Assembly: GCF_034048115.1 (NCBI RefSeq)
Contig: NZ_CP139145.1
Span: 1,798,001 to 1,862,000 of the forward strand
Reading direction: 5' to 3'
DNA: 64,000 nucleotides
Origin: Pseudarthrobacter sp. IC2-21
Lineage (GTDB): Bacteria; Actinomycetota; Actinomycetes; Actinomycetales; Micrococcaceae
Below are positions 42,433 through 51,103 of this stretch, in pieces. The first letter of the stretch is position 1, and the number at the start of each line of letters is the position of its first letter. Made by a program: the position numbers and the translations under genes. The notes under the pieces are model-generated. The model was not told where the DNA came from. It saw only the letters and a list, made by a program, of their open reading frames with translations, and did no database searches.

Positions 42433-42621
42433 GTGGCAGGGAAGTTCGAGATCTACAACGATAAATCGGGGGGATTCCGGTTCCGGCCCGAGGCGGCAAC
42501 GCGGAAGTCATCGCCACCGGGGGTCCTACAAACCAAGGCAGCCGCCCGGGAGGGCATCCAATCCGTGAAGAACAACGCCCAGTCAGCTGTCGTGGATTTG
42601 ACCGAGAAGACCGAAAAGTAG
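42433..42621 (+). CDS. YegP-like DUF1508 protein with internal frame disturbance
   Basis: 62 aa, GTG start after a perfect AAGGAGGATCC. The N-terminus (GKFEIYNDKSGGFRFR) and C-terminus (KAAAREGIQSVKNNAQSAVVD) are textbook DUF1508. The middle (TRKSSPPGVLQ) is not: reading the adjacent frame gives GNAEVIATG, the family's normal core. About three single-base losses shift the frame out and back in. The result is a full-length ORF with a wrong centre, probably inactive. Confidence 0.7.
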   Translation: MAGKFEIYNDKSGGFRFRPEAATRKSSPPGVLQTKAAAREGIQSVKNNAQSAVVDLTEKTEK

Positions 42622-42836
42622 GCCAGTCAGCACCTGCGCCGCGACGTTCCACGAGGGCCCTGCACGATCCTGTACGGGGCCCTTAGCCTGTTCAGGCCCT
42701 ACGCATGGATCTGGCGGCAGCCTTCGGCGCCTTCCCCAACGGTGGCGGTTAGGCTGATGGTTTCACAGCCTGCGTAGGCTGCTGGTAGCGACGGGGGAGC
42801 GCATGGACCAGCACCAATGTGGAGTAATCGGATTTC

Positions 42837-43166
42837 ATGAGGCGGACGGGGACCGAAACCCGGTGGCGCCATCGGGTGAAGGATCGTCTGAAGATCTTGA
42901 TCGTTCGGGCCCTAAAATTGAACCCGTTCATCGGTGTGCTGTGGGTGCTAGCAGGCGCGTTGGTTATCGGCGGATTTGCAGCCTCATCAACGCTCCTCCG
43001 GCTGTTCAAAGACAGACAGCGTCACGACGACCTACCTCCTGTCTACATTTGCCCCAAAAGCGTCTCTATCGGAACCTCGACCTTCATGGGGTTTGATTGT
43101 CTGGCATGCCTGGCGGTGGCAGCGCCGACGGAGCTAAGACGAGCCGACGGCCTGATCGCCGGGTAA
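42837..43166 (+). CDS. Possible small membrane protein
   Basis: 109 aa with a basic N-terminus and one hydrophobic helix (FIGVLWVLAGALVIGGFAA). No strong ribosome site. The C-terminal third looks non-native. Low certainty. Confidence 0.35.
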   Translation: MRRTGTETRWRHRVKDRLKILIVRALKLNPFIGVLWVLAGALVIGGFAASSTLLRLFKDRQRHDDLPPVYICPKSVSIGTSTFMGFDCLACLAVAAPTELRRADGLIAG

Positions 43167-43232
43167 CAGCTCAGGGGAAACACACTCGTTCGTCCGGCAA
43201 CTGCAAGCGCTACGAGGCGAAGGGGGAACACG

Positions 43233-43616
43233 ATGTCTGCCGCAAGCAGCCGATGGACCGGGACCATTGCGTGGGCCCTGCTCGTCCTCGCCGCGATGAC
43301 CCTGATCGGCTACGGGATTGTGCGCGCCGACTGGTATCTCTGGCTGCCGACTCCGGCCGAGCAGGAGGAGACGTGGATTGGCAGCCGCTTCATCGTCGCC
43401 GGCTCTGCGTTGTCCCTTGCGCCCGCTGTCTGGGCCGGAGTCCGCGGCAACCCTGTCTGGGTGACCATCTGCGTCGGGCTGCCAGAGGCTTTCGTGGGCT
43501 GGGCGATACTGATGAACCTCTACAACCTGTCGCGTCACCTGGCGGCGGTGGTTTCATTCCCACTGGCCCTGGGCAGGGTCGTTGAAGTTATCCGGGCGCG
43601 CGGCCGTGAGCCGTGA
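43233..43616 (+). CDS. Small integral membrane protein
   Basis: 127 aa with three helices (about residues 12-30, 50-68 and 78-96) and a basic C-terminus. ATG after AAGGGGGAAC. No family recognised. Intact. Confidence 0.65.
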   Translation: MSAASSRWTGTIAWALLVLAAMTLIGYGIVRADWYLWLPTPAEQEETWIGSRFIVAGSALSLAPAVWAGVRGNPVWVTICVGLPEAFVGWAILMNLYNLSRHLAAVVSFPLALGRVVEVIRARGREP

Positions 43617-43834
43617 GGGTGATGGCTGCGGTTGTGACGAAGCCTCGCGCGACTCTTGCGGGGGCCTGGAGCTGCGAGACGAGGGCAGCAACAAAGCGTT
43701 GGCATCGTATTCCATTCGCGACTCCCAGAGTGCGGACTGTTCGAAGAGTATTGCTTCGCCATCCATGGTTATGCGGGTGTCTGGTGTCCGAACCGAATGC
43801 GGAGGATGCTTGACGACCAACTCGACGCTATTTA

Positions 43835-43870
43835 CTATAAAACCATCCGGTTATAGAACAGTTAGGTTAT
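43835..43870 (+). promoter_or_regulatory. Probable ArsR-type operator/promoter
   Basis: An AT-rich island just before the regulator gene contains the inverted repeat CTATAA-N10-TTATAG (43835-43856) and two GGTTAT direct repeats 16 bp apart (43849 and 43865). This fits autoregulation by the ArsR protein encoded next. Confidence 0.5.
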
Positions 43871-44231
43871 GGTTTTGATGGTTGATGGATTGAGTGCAGT
43901 GTTCGGAGCGTTGGCCGATCCGACGCGGCGGGCGATTCTGCAACGGCTCGCCGACGGCGACGCGCAGGTCTCCGATCTCGCGGCACCGTTCAAGATCAGC
44001 CAGCCGGCCATCTCCAAGCATTTGAAGGTCCTGGAGAATGCCGGTCTGATCACCAGGAACCGCGTGGCAACTGCCCGGCTCAGTCATCTGGAACCCGACA
44101 AGCTCAAGGAAGCGAGCGAGTACATGGAACGGTATAAGAAGTTCTGGGGTGCGTCCTTCGACAAGCTCGACGGCGCACTGGCCGCCTTTCAGCGCCACAC
44201 CACGCAGAAAGGCCCGGGACACGATGTCTAA
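43869..44231 (+). CDS. ArsR-family transcriptional regulator
   Basis: 120 aa winged-helix protein: ADPTRRAILQRLADGD, then recognition helix region ISQPAISKHLKVLENAGLI. No metal-binding cysteines are seen; it belongs to the ArsR type paired with SRPBCC proteins. No ribosome site before either ATG (43869 or 43878), so it may be leaderless. The end overlaps the SRPBCC gene, giving a three-gene operon. Confidence 0.85.
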   Translation: MVLMVDGLSAVFGALADPTRRAILQRLADGDAQVSDLAAPFKISQPAISKHLKVLENAGLITRNRVATARLSHLEPDKLKEASEYMERYKKFWGASFDKLDGALAAFQRHTTQKGPGHDV

Positions 44232-44697
44232 GGGCCGCCCGCAGGAAGTCACGGAACATGATGTCTTCATCTCCCGCTCCTTCGCCGCACCCAGGGACGT
44301 GGTGTGGAGGTTCTGGACTGAACCCCGGCTCCTCGCCACCTGGTTCGGGCCCGAAGGAGTGGACGTACCGCTCGAAAGTGTCATGGTGGACCTCGTCGAA
44401 CACGGACGGTGGGAGTTGACAATGGTCGACAACGCCACCGGAGCCACCCACCCTATCCGGGGCCGCATTGTGGCCTTCCAGGCGCCTGAATTCCTTGACG
44501 TCCAACTGACCGCATTGACCGCGGCCGGACCCGTGGACAACGTCGTGCTGCGCCTTCAATTCCACGATCACGGCGACCGGACCCGCATGACACTCCACCA
44601 GGGCCCGTTCACGGACGAGATCCGGGACATGACCCGCGACGGGTGGGCTCTGTCCTTCACCAAACTCGACACCCTTCTCGAAAGGCCCACAGCATGA
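44224..44697 (+). CDS. SRPBCC (AHSA1-like) protein
   Basis: 157 aa from the ATG at 44224, overlapping the regulator stop by 8 bases. VFISRSFAAPRDVVWRFWTEPRLLATWFGPEG is the standard start of AHSA1-type START-like domains, which bind small hydrophobic ligands. The C-terminal helix DGWALSFTKLDTLLE is also typical. It ends in ATGA with the hydrolase gene. Confidence 0.85.
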   Translation: MSKGRPQEVTEHDVFISRSFAAPRDVVWRFWTEPRLLATWFGPEGVDVPLESVMVDLVEHGRWELTMVDNATGATHPIRGRIVAFQAPEFLDVQLTALTAAGPVDNVVLRLQFHDHGDRTRMTLHQGPFTDEIRDMTRDGWALSFTKLDTLLERPTA

Positions 44698-45506
44698 AAA
44701 CCACCCCCCAAACGCAGATCACCCAAATCACCTCGACGGACGGGACACCCATCTCGGTCGAACACCTCGGAACCGGCCCCTGTCTGGTGCTTGTGGACGG
44801 GGCCTTCTGCGGCCGGTCCTTCGGACCAGCCCGGCCCCTCGCCGAGAAATTGGCCGGTTCCTTCACCGTATACTTCTACGACCGACGAGGCCGCGGAGAC
44901 AGCGGAGATACCCGCCCCTACTCCGTGGAACGCGAAATCGAGGACCTCGCTGCAGTCATCGACCATGCGGGCGGCAACGCCTTTGTCTACGGCATCTCCT
45001 CCGGTGCCGCCCTCGCCCTCGAAGCCGCAGCGGCCGGCGTCCCGATCCGCAAGCTCGCCACCTATGAAGCCCCCTACACAGGAATCGGGAACACCGACGG
45101 GACGCCCGTCGACCACGCTGGCCACCTGAACTCACTGCTCGCCCGGAACAAACGCGGTGCGATGGTCTCCTATTTCCTGGTCAAAATGGTCGGCGTCCCA
45201 GCGTTTGTGCCCGTTATGCTCCGACTCATGCCGAAGGTCTGGAAGAGCCAAAAAGACGCCGCCAACACCCTCCCCTACGAAGTCGCCGTGCTCAACAACT
45301 TCACCGTCCCCACCGACCGGCTCGCCGACATCGCTGTACCGACTCTGGTCATGGTCGGTGGTAAAGCCGCCCCAGCAATGGCCGCGGCCCAAACAACAAC
45401 AGCCACCGCAATCCCCCAAGCCCAGCACCGTACGCTCGCAGGCCAAACACACCAGGTCTCAAACACGGTAATGGCCGCAGAACTCCCCGCGTTCTTCGCC
45501 GGCTGA
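44694..45506 (+). CDS. Alpha/beta fold hydrolase
   Basis: 270 aa from the ATG at 44694. The nucleophile elbow is YGISSGAAL (Ser near residue 105), the family segment LATYEAPY follows, and the catalytic His is probably in GQTHQVS. The expected acid after LVMVGGK is not obvious. Third gene of the ArsR-SRPBCC-hydrolase operon, a common arrangement of unknown purpose. It ends about 230 bp before the att copy. Confidence 0.85.
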   Translation: MKTTPQTQITQITSTDGTPISVEHLGTGPCLVLVDGAFCGRSFGPARPLAEKLAGSFTVYFYDRRGRGDSGDTRPYSVEREIEDLAAVIDHAGGNAFVYGISSGAALALEAAAAGVPIRKLATYEAPYTGIGNTDGTPVDHAGHLNSLLARNKRGAMVSYFLVKMVGVPAFVPVMLRLMPKVWKSQKDAANTLPYEVAVLNNFTVPTDRLADIAVPTLVMVGGKAAPAMAAAQTTTATAIPQAQHRTLAGQTHQVSNTVMAAELPAFFAG

Positions 45507-45736
45507 CTACCGGCGGACGCCACCAGATCCATTGTGCCGACAAACCAGAGTAAGACATGCCCAAAATCGGCCAACAAGTAGGATCGGATGGTCCGAGTAA
45601 TCCTCGATAATAAACGTTTGATCGCCCTGCCATTCGGACGAGTCCAAGGGTGTTTGGCTTGGGCGCCTCTAGCTGCGCGCGGTGGCGCCGCGGTCGCGGA
45701 GGCCCATGGGAGTAGGACGGAGTGGACAAAAGGGAA

Positions 45737-45926
45737 GTGTTGACAGTGTCAACACTTTGGGCTTCGGATCAGGTTGTACAACGGTCGGACTGGCTCGGAT
45801 TGCCTATCTTTTCCGGAGTTCCCTGTGCTTCCGGGGCCTGGAATGCGGTTCGAGTCCCACCTCGGGCACAGTGTTTCCGCAGGTCAGGGGCCTTTTTGTG
45901 TTTCTTCGTGTGCACATTGTGCACAC
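45737..45926 (+). repeat. att-like site 2: palindrome, tRNA-Leu 3' core, palindrome
   Basis: GTGTTGACAGTGTCAACAC (45737-45755), then 91 bp, then the exact 23-bp tRNA-Leu core (45847-45869), then 38 bp, then GTGTGCACATTGTGCACAC (45908-45926). The 91-bp interval aligns without gaps to the intervals at 53983 and 58062. This is the only copy with perfect palindromes on both sides. Confidence 0.8.
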
Positions 45927-46670
45927 TCTCGCCTCTGATCTGATGTTCCGGGTGTCTGGGGTCCCGGAGCGGCCTATTCGGTAGTGTGGGGGAGCGGCTG
46001 CCTACGGCGGACCGGGTACCGCCCTGTGCGATCTCTTCTGGGTGTTCATCCTCGTTCGTCCTTCCGTCGGGTTTACGCGTACACCAATTCATTGCGGCCA
46101 GGGCCGCGCACAACATGACTTGCTGAATATTCTTCAGATCGACCGAGGATTGCGGCCGGTCCGGAACTTCCGCTCCCTGATACCTGTTCATGCAGGAACG
46201 CGGGGGGAACGGCATGACCTGGCCACTGATCCGGAGCTGAAAATGAGTTCGCTGAGCCTGGCCAGTCGGTGGGCGGCCCGAAGGCGAGCCGAACCTGGAA
46301 CCGAGTTCCGTAGGTACACGCTGGACGACGATTTCGCGGGCCGGGGCCAAGGCTTACGTCTTGGTACTTCGGTCGGCCGGCTGGACGCGGACCGCCCTCA
46401 GTCCGGTCACCGAGCCGTCCCTCCCCCGGATCAGGCATCAACGTAGTTGTCGTAATCACGGCTATGGGCCGAGAGTTCGACCCAGGGATGTTCATCCGGC
46501 CTCAAATGGCAACAACTGAAGAACCCTCCAGTGGGTCACCTCAAGGAAATGGCGGAGCGCGAATTGAGTTGTTTTATAAACTCAGGACGAGTTTGTAGAG
46601 CAGTGCGAACGCGCCCCCAATGCTGTCATCTGCTGTTCGCAGGGGCACCATCGGCCGACTTGGTCTTTGT
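45927..46670. other. No supported gene
   Basis: 740 bp after att-like site 2. Short frames on both strands, no ribosome sites. The stretch GGCCTATTCGGTAGTGTGGGG near 45971 resembles 13200-13220 after the tRNA gene, so some right-arm sequence is shared. Confidence 0.4.
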
Positions 46671-47450
46671 CTAATTCAGGGGCGGCGTGTCGGCGGGAAG
46701 GACGCCCGTCCCGTAAAGGTCGGTGGCGAGGTCGCGGAGCGCGCGCAGGGCGACACGCTGCGTGAACGGGCCGTAGGAGACCCGGGCTACCCCGAGGTCC
46801 TGCAGTTCGGCTGCGGGCAGGGCCCCCGGTGCGCCGATGACTGAGAGCTTTCCGCTGCCGAGTCCCTCCACCAGAGGCTCAATGACCTGGCGGGTGAGTG
46901 CTCCCGGCACGAAGACCAGCGCGGCGCCGGCGTCGAGGAATGCGCGGCCCCGGCTGATGGCGTCATCGATGCTGACCTTGAGGGGCCTGTCACCGGCCCG
47001 CGCGATCGCGTCCGTGCGGGCGTTTAGCTGAAACGCGATGCCTTCGTCGTTGGCGGCGGCCATGATGGCCTGCACGCGGGCGACTGCTTCATCGAAGGGC
47101 CGCAGCCGGTCTTCAACGTTGGCCCCGACAACGCCGAGCCCAATGGCCCTGCGAATCGTCTCGGCCGGGTTGTCGTAACCATCATCAAGATCGGCCGTGA
47201 CGGGAAGGTCAACGGCGTCCACGATGATTTTGACCCCTGCCAGCGCTATCTCCAGGGGCATCGTCCCGTCGGCGTAGCCGTATGCGGCGGCGATAGAGTG
47301 GCCCGCCGTCGCAATCGCCTTTGTCTCCGGCAGCGCCGCGACCGTCGCTGCGCTGATGGCATCCCACACGTTGACAACCCGAAGGATCTCCGGGGCCTCA
47401 TGCAGCGCTTTCAACTGCCGGGCCCGCTCTGACGTGTTCGTTCCGGTCAT
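46671..47450 (-). CDS. Isocitrate lyase/PEP mutase-family enzyme
   Basis: 259-aa TIM-barrel protein. VVNVWDAISAATV at the N-terminus, the metal site in TADLDDGYDN and GANVEDR are family hallmarks. Members include phosphonopyruvate and oxaloacetate hydrolases and methylisocitrate lyase; the Cys-containing KKCGH loop of true lyases is not seen, so a hydrolase or carboxyphosphonoenolpyruvate-type role is possible. Substrate unknown. Confidence 0.85.
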   Translation of the reverse strand: MTGTNTSERARQLKALHEAPEILRVVNVWDAISAATVAALPETKAIATAGHSIAAAYGYADGTMPLEIALAGVKIIVDAVDLPVTADLDDGYDNPAETIRRAIGLGVVGANVEDRLRPFDEAVARVQAIMAAANDEGIAFQLNARTDAIARAGDRPLKVSIDDAISRGRAFLDAGAALVFVPGALTRQVIEPLVEGLGSGKLSVIGAPGALPAAELQDLGVARVSYGPFTQRVALRALRDLATDLYGTGVLPADTPPLN

Positions 47451-47474
47451 TGTATTTTCTCCGTTTTCTGTTGG

Positions 47475-47588
47475 TCACTTGGCAAGGAAGCTGAGGAGGA
47501 TGTTCGTTGACCTCCGAGTCCGTGGGTCAAAGAACATGCCGTGCAGGGCACCTTCAACCACCACATAGTGGCTGAGGTTCCTGCACAT
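47475..47588 (-). pseudogene. C-terminal fragment of an enzyme (hydrolase-like)
   Basis: A 37-codon frame, CRNLSHYVVVEGALHGMFFDPRTRR, ending at TGA. It looks like the tail of an alpha/beta hydrolase around its catalytic His (ALHGMFF). No upstream part is present. Weak evidence. Confidence 0.3.
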
Positions 47589-47674
47589 TGCGGAAAGTAA
47601 CTAATCCCGCCGACCAGGGGGACTGCGGCCCCGGACGGAGACAGTTCGCCATGGACAGGCAATCCCGTGAAGGG

Positions 47675-48121
47675 TCATTTCACGGTGAGGGTGCCTTTCA
47701 TGTTGCCATGGAAGGTGCAGTGGTACGGGTAGGTTCCGGGTTTGGTCGGGGCGGTGAAGGTGCCGGTCCCGGCCTTAATGACGGCATCGAACGTGGCACT
47801 GGTGTCCGCGGTGATGGTGTGCGCTTCGATGTCTTCGTTGGTGACACTTATAGTCGCTCCGGGGCTGACCGTTTCCGTACCCTGGTATTTGAAGCCCTTG
47901 ATCAGTATCTCTGCGCCGGCCGCTGCGGGTGAGGAGCTTGGGCTGGAGGTCGAGGTAACAGGTCCCGTAATGGGCGCAGACGACGCTGCTTGTTCCGTGG
48001 CTGTTGGTGCTGCTGTCGTGCCGGACGCTGACATGCCCGAGGTTCCGCAGCCGGAGAGAGCCAGCATGACTGTTGTTACCGTGAGTCCGAGGGCACTGAG
48101 TGTCCTGGTGTTTGCTTTCAT
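47675..48121 (-). CDS. Cupredoxin (plastocyanin-like) lipoprotein
   Basis: 148 aa from the ATG at 48121. Lipoprotein signal with lipobox LALSGC, then a Ser/Thr/Pro-rich linker, then a single cupredoxin domain. Type 1 copper ligands are visible: His in EAHT, then the Cys, His and Met in PYHCTFHGNM. Probably an electron carrier or copper-binding protein at the outer face of the membrane. First of a cell-surface gene group on the minus strand. Confidence 0.9.
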   Translation of the reverse strand: MKANTRTLSALGLTVTTVMLALSGCGTSGMSASGTTAAPTATEQAASSAPITGPVTSTSSPSSSPAAAGAEILIKGFKYQGTETVSPGATISVTNEDIEAHTITADTSATFDAVIKAGTGTFTAPTKPGTYPYHCTFHGNMKGTLTVK

Positions 48122-48170
48122 GGTGAAACCTTTCGTCTGCGCTGCCGTAGTGATCTGCGGCGTGCGCCTG

Positions 48171-48803
48171 TCAGTGGTGTTCGACCCAGCAGGCCAGGAT
48201 GGTGGTGGAGAGCTGGTAGGCGAGGGCGTTCCGGGTGATGCTCTCAGGTCCCAGGGTTGCTGGCAGGTCGGTGGCATCAACCTGGAGAACGAAGTTGTCC
48301 TTTTGGAACACGGCTGACCCGTCGGCGGTTTCGAAGGCTGGGAAGCCCAGGTTCGCGAGGCCTTGAATGGGCTTGGCGTCCTTTGCCAGGGCCTGCATGG
48401 CATCGAAGTACGTGCGAGCTGACGCTTGGTCCTTTGCTTCCCTGACGGAGATCTCCAGGGCTCCCTCGGTGAGGTGGTAGGTGCAGGTGAAGGTGCTGTT
48501 GGCCCAGTTGTTGACTGTGTGCGGTTTCGAGTCCAGATCCAGAATGGAGGTGAGCCTGTCCATGGGCTGGTCCCCGCACACCATCAGGGCGGCGTCGCTG
48601 GGGCCTTGGGCTTGGGGCGCGCCCGGGGACGGGGAGGAACCGTGATTGTGCCCGCCGGCGTGCCCTGCTTCGGCAGCCGCTGACGACGACGGGGGAATAA
48701 CTGCTGTGTCGGCCTGCCCGACGGATCCGGCGGCTGCTGCGCAACCGGAGAGCAGCAGCGAGCTGAGGGCCAGGGCAGCCAGCATGTGTTTTCGGTGTTT
48801 CAT
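48171..48803 (-). CDS. Lipoprotein of unknown function
   Basis: 210 aa. Signal peptide with lipobox LLLSGC, then a His-rich stretch (GHAGGHNHG) that could bind metal, then a globular domain with two cysteines (VCGDQ, FTCTYH) of the kind seen in actinobacterial surface lipoproteins. It starts 50 bp upstream of the cupredoxin gene, on the same strand. Confidence 0.75.
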   Translation of the reverse strand: MKHRKHMLAALALSSLLLSGCAAAAGSVGQADTAVIPPSSSAAAEAGHAGGHNHGSSPSPGAPQAQGPSDAALMVCGDQPMDRLTSILDLDSKPHTVNNWANSTFTCTYHLTEGALEISVREAKDQASARTYFDAMQALAKDAKPIQGLANLGFPAFETADGSAVFQKDNFVLQVDATDLPATLGPESITRNALAYQLSTTILACWVEHH

Positions 48804-48857
48804 GTCCAGTCCTTTCGCGCCATTTGCCGCTTCCGGTAGGAGCGGGAGTTCCGTGGT

Positions 48858-49559
48858 TCAGGCTTTGAGTTTCGCGTAAATGACGTAGTTGTCATCGAAG
48901 AGCTGGGTGGCGGGGTCGTAACCGTCGCAGGTGATGAGCCGGAGCTCAGCTCCGGGGGTGTTGCCGTAGACCTCGAGGGTGGGGAAGCTGTCTTTGCTGT
49001 ACTGCGCGCCGTGATCGACAGTGAACACCGCTGTGGTGCCGTCGGCTCGGGAGACCTTGATATCAGTGCCCGGTGTGATTTTGCGGAGATCTGCGAAGAC
49101 TCCGGTGGCACCGCCGAGTGCGTTGACGTGGCCCAGCATGACGGAGGGACCGCGTTCCCCTGGGGTGGGGGAGCCGTTGTACCAGCCGGCGGGCGCACCG
49201 CTGCCGGAATCCTGCGGGACTTGGAGGGAGCCGTTCTCCCGGAGGCCGAGTTTCAGGAGGTCGGTTCGCACACCGATGGCCGGGATGTTCAGGGTCACCG
49301 GCTCGGATCGGGGAAGCACCGCGGGACCGGCCACCGGGGGTGTAGCAGCCGGACTCGATGGAGCAGGAGCCGGGAGGGCGGTACCGGGCGCGGCGGGGCT
49401 GGCCGCCGCGGGCGCGGCGGCGGACGCCGAGGGTGGGGAGGCGGCGTCGGGGGTTCCGCTGCTTCCTGCACTGCAGCCGGCCAGGGTCAGCAGGAGCAGA
49501 ACCCCGGCCGCCGTGGCGGCACGGAGGCCCTCAAGGCGGCCGGGATTCTTTGTGCTCAC
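48858..49559 (-). CDS. Class F sortase-like protein
   Basis: 233 aa. An N-terminal hydrophobic segment carries a lipobox-like LAGC, followed by a long Ala/Pro/Ser linker. The sortase domain has IPAIGV at the start, catalytic His144 in MLGHVNA and Cys211 in LITCDGY. The usual active-site Arg expected shortly before the closing strand (D-N-x-V-x-Y/F-A) is not present in DPATQLFDDNYVIYA. It belongs to a group with the CHRD gene (49584) and the lipoprotein genes. Confidence 0.85.
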   Translation of the reverse strand: MSTKNPGRLEGLRAATAAGVLLLLTLAGCSAGSSGTPDAASPPSASAAAPAAASPAAPGTALPAPAPSSPAATPPVAGPAVLPRSEPVTLNIPAIGVRTDLLKLGLRENGSLQVPQDSGSGAPAGWYNGSPTPGERGPSVMLGHVNALGGATGVFADLRKITPGTDIKVSRADGTTAVFTVDHGAQYSKDSFPTLEVYGNTPGAELRLITCDGYDPATQLFDDNYVIYAKLKA

Positions 49560-49583
49560 AGTAACGATCCAGTCAGCCGGTGC

Positions 49584-50354
49584 TTAGGCCGCTGCACCGG
49601 CGGTACGGCGGCGGACCACGTAGGCTCCGCCGGTGAGCGCGACCAGGGCGAGGCCACCACCGACGGCGAGGGCGCCGGTGTCGGTCCCGGTTTCCGCGGT
49701 GACTCCGGTGTCAGCGCCGCCGACCGGCATGGTCATCTGGCCTGCCTTCAGCGTCCCGCATAGTGCGGGGGAGGTGGCGGCGAGCGGAAGGGTCGGTGCA
49801 AGGTCGCTCTTGGCGGCCTGCCCTGCCGCGCTGAGGGTGGCGGGGTCCAGGCCGTGGACGACGACCACAGCGGTTCCGGCTTCCAGGGCTGCCTTGGTCT
49901 CGGCGTTCAGTTCGAAGGTGCGGTCTACGGTGTAGGCCGCGCCTTGGCCGCCGACCTTCAGGTCAAGGCCAGCCGCGGGGCTGGTGTCGCCGCTGGTGGA
50001 CAAGGTGGTGACGATTCCGCCGTAGAACGGGGCGCCTTCGGTGGTGGAGATGACCTTGTCGCCGTCCTTATCCGCCGTGGGTGCCGGGCAGGTGCCCTGG
50101 GCGCCGCCGTGGATGTGCTGAACGTGCGGGTACGGGGCGTCCATGAACGTCGCGGGCATGCCCGATACCTTCAGGACAACGTGGGCCTGGTTGCCCGTGA
50201 CATCGACCGTGATCGTGCCGGCGCCCGTGCTGCCATTGATCTGAGCCAAAGTGGACTGGTAGGAGTGGTCCGCTGCCATCGCGGGAGAACCGGAAACCGC
50301 CAGGGCGGCCAAAGCCAAGGTGGGGACCGCCATAAGGCGAAGGGTCTTCTTCAT
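49584..50354 (-). CDS. CHRD-domain surface protein
   Basis: 256 aa from the ATG at 50354 (AGGAGATTTATTCA before it). Signal peptide ending AMA, then a CHRD domain (HVVLKVSGMPATFMDAPYPHVQHIHGG, TVDRTFELNAETKAALEAGTAVVVVHG). The C-terminus is a membrane helix with RRR tail, like a cell-wall-sorted protein, but no LPxTG motif precedes it. Next to the sortase-like gene, so the two may be linked. Confidence 0.85.
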   Translation of the reverse strand: MKKTLRLMAVPTLALAALAVSGSPAMAADHSYQSTLAQINGSTGAGTITVDVTGNQAHVVLKVSGMPATFMDAPYPHVQHIHGGAQGTCPAPTADKDGDKVISTTEGAPFYGGIVTTLSTSGDTSPAAGLDLKVGGQGAAYTVDRTFELNAETKAALEAGTAVVVVHGLDPATLSAAGQAAKSDLAPTLPLAATSPALCGTLKAGQMTMPVGGADTGVTAETGTDTGALAVGGGLALVALTGGAYVVRRRTAGAAA

Positions 50355-50531
50355 TGAATAAATCTCCTCATACACGCGCGTGTGACCTCGCACCCCGGAA
50401 GGGGCCAGACGTACTTCGGAGCAGTACCGGGAATGGATGGGTGGGAATGTGACCCGGCCGACGTGCCCTTGGGTCAGCCCGCCACCGTACGGCACCGAAG
50501 TGCCTTACCCGGGCCAGAAATGGGGTCAGGG

Positions 50532-50921
50532 TCAGGTCGTTGAAGCCCCGCGGCGCCGGCCCCTTGCAGCCGGACGTGATCCTGGCCGGGTCTTGTGCTG
50601 CAGGGCGTATACGGTCACCGCTAGGGCACCGGCAGCCGCTTCGGCGACTGCCGTGATGGTCTTGGCTGTGTACCAGACCGGTTCGTACATCGACGGCAGC
50701 GGCCCGAGGGCAGGGACCTGGACGTACCGGTACAGGATGACCGCGGCCAGGGACGAGAATCCCACCACGGCGGCGGCGGCGAAATTGGTCCGGGATCCTC
50801 TGAGCAGCACAAACACCGCCGCGAGGGCCGCGGCTCCGGCCTGGACCAGAAACAGGGTCCCTTGTCCGAGACCGCCGGGGGCTGCCCGCTTATAGCCGGG
50901 GGCGAGCTGGACATGGATCAC
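50532..50921 (-). CDS. Membrane protein of unknown function
   Basis: 129 aa from GTG. Three hydrophobic helices, a YEPVWYTAKTITAVAEAAAG segment before the last, and a basic tail. The frame is open only 10 codons upstream before a TAG, so an N-terminal helix may have been lost. Cotranscribed with the CHRD gene is possible. Confidence 0.55.
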   Translation of the reverse strand: MIHVQLAPGYKRAAPGGLGQGTLFLVQAGAAALAAVFVLLRGSRTNFAAAAVVGFSSLAAVILYRYVQVPALGPLPSMYEPVWYTAKTITAVAEAAAGALAVTVYALQHKTRPGSRPAARGRRRGASTT

Positions 50922-51103
50922 CGCGCTGACGGCCAGCGCCGCCGCGTCCTAGCGGCGGCGGTCCAGGTGAAGCCGGTTCTCCAATTCGGGACCGGCGACG
51001 TCGATGCCTCCCGAGGCCGGGGCATCATCCCCAGCCGTCGCAGGTTCCACCTTTCTGAAGCCAACTCAACGTAGATGGCTCCGCCCAGGCGGTCAGCCGC
51101 AGC

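Larger units (their letters stand above)
13095..45869. mobile_element. Putative tRNA-Leu-integrated element 1 (about 32.8 kb)
   Basis: Bounded by the tRNA-Leu 3' end and its exact 23-bp copy at 45847-45869. The content is mixed: insertion sequences, stress-related and membrane genes, repeats and many broken genes. No integrase was found. The element may be a composite of several insertions. The limits are inferred from the repeats only. Confidence 0.6.
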
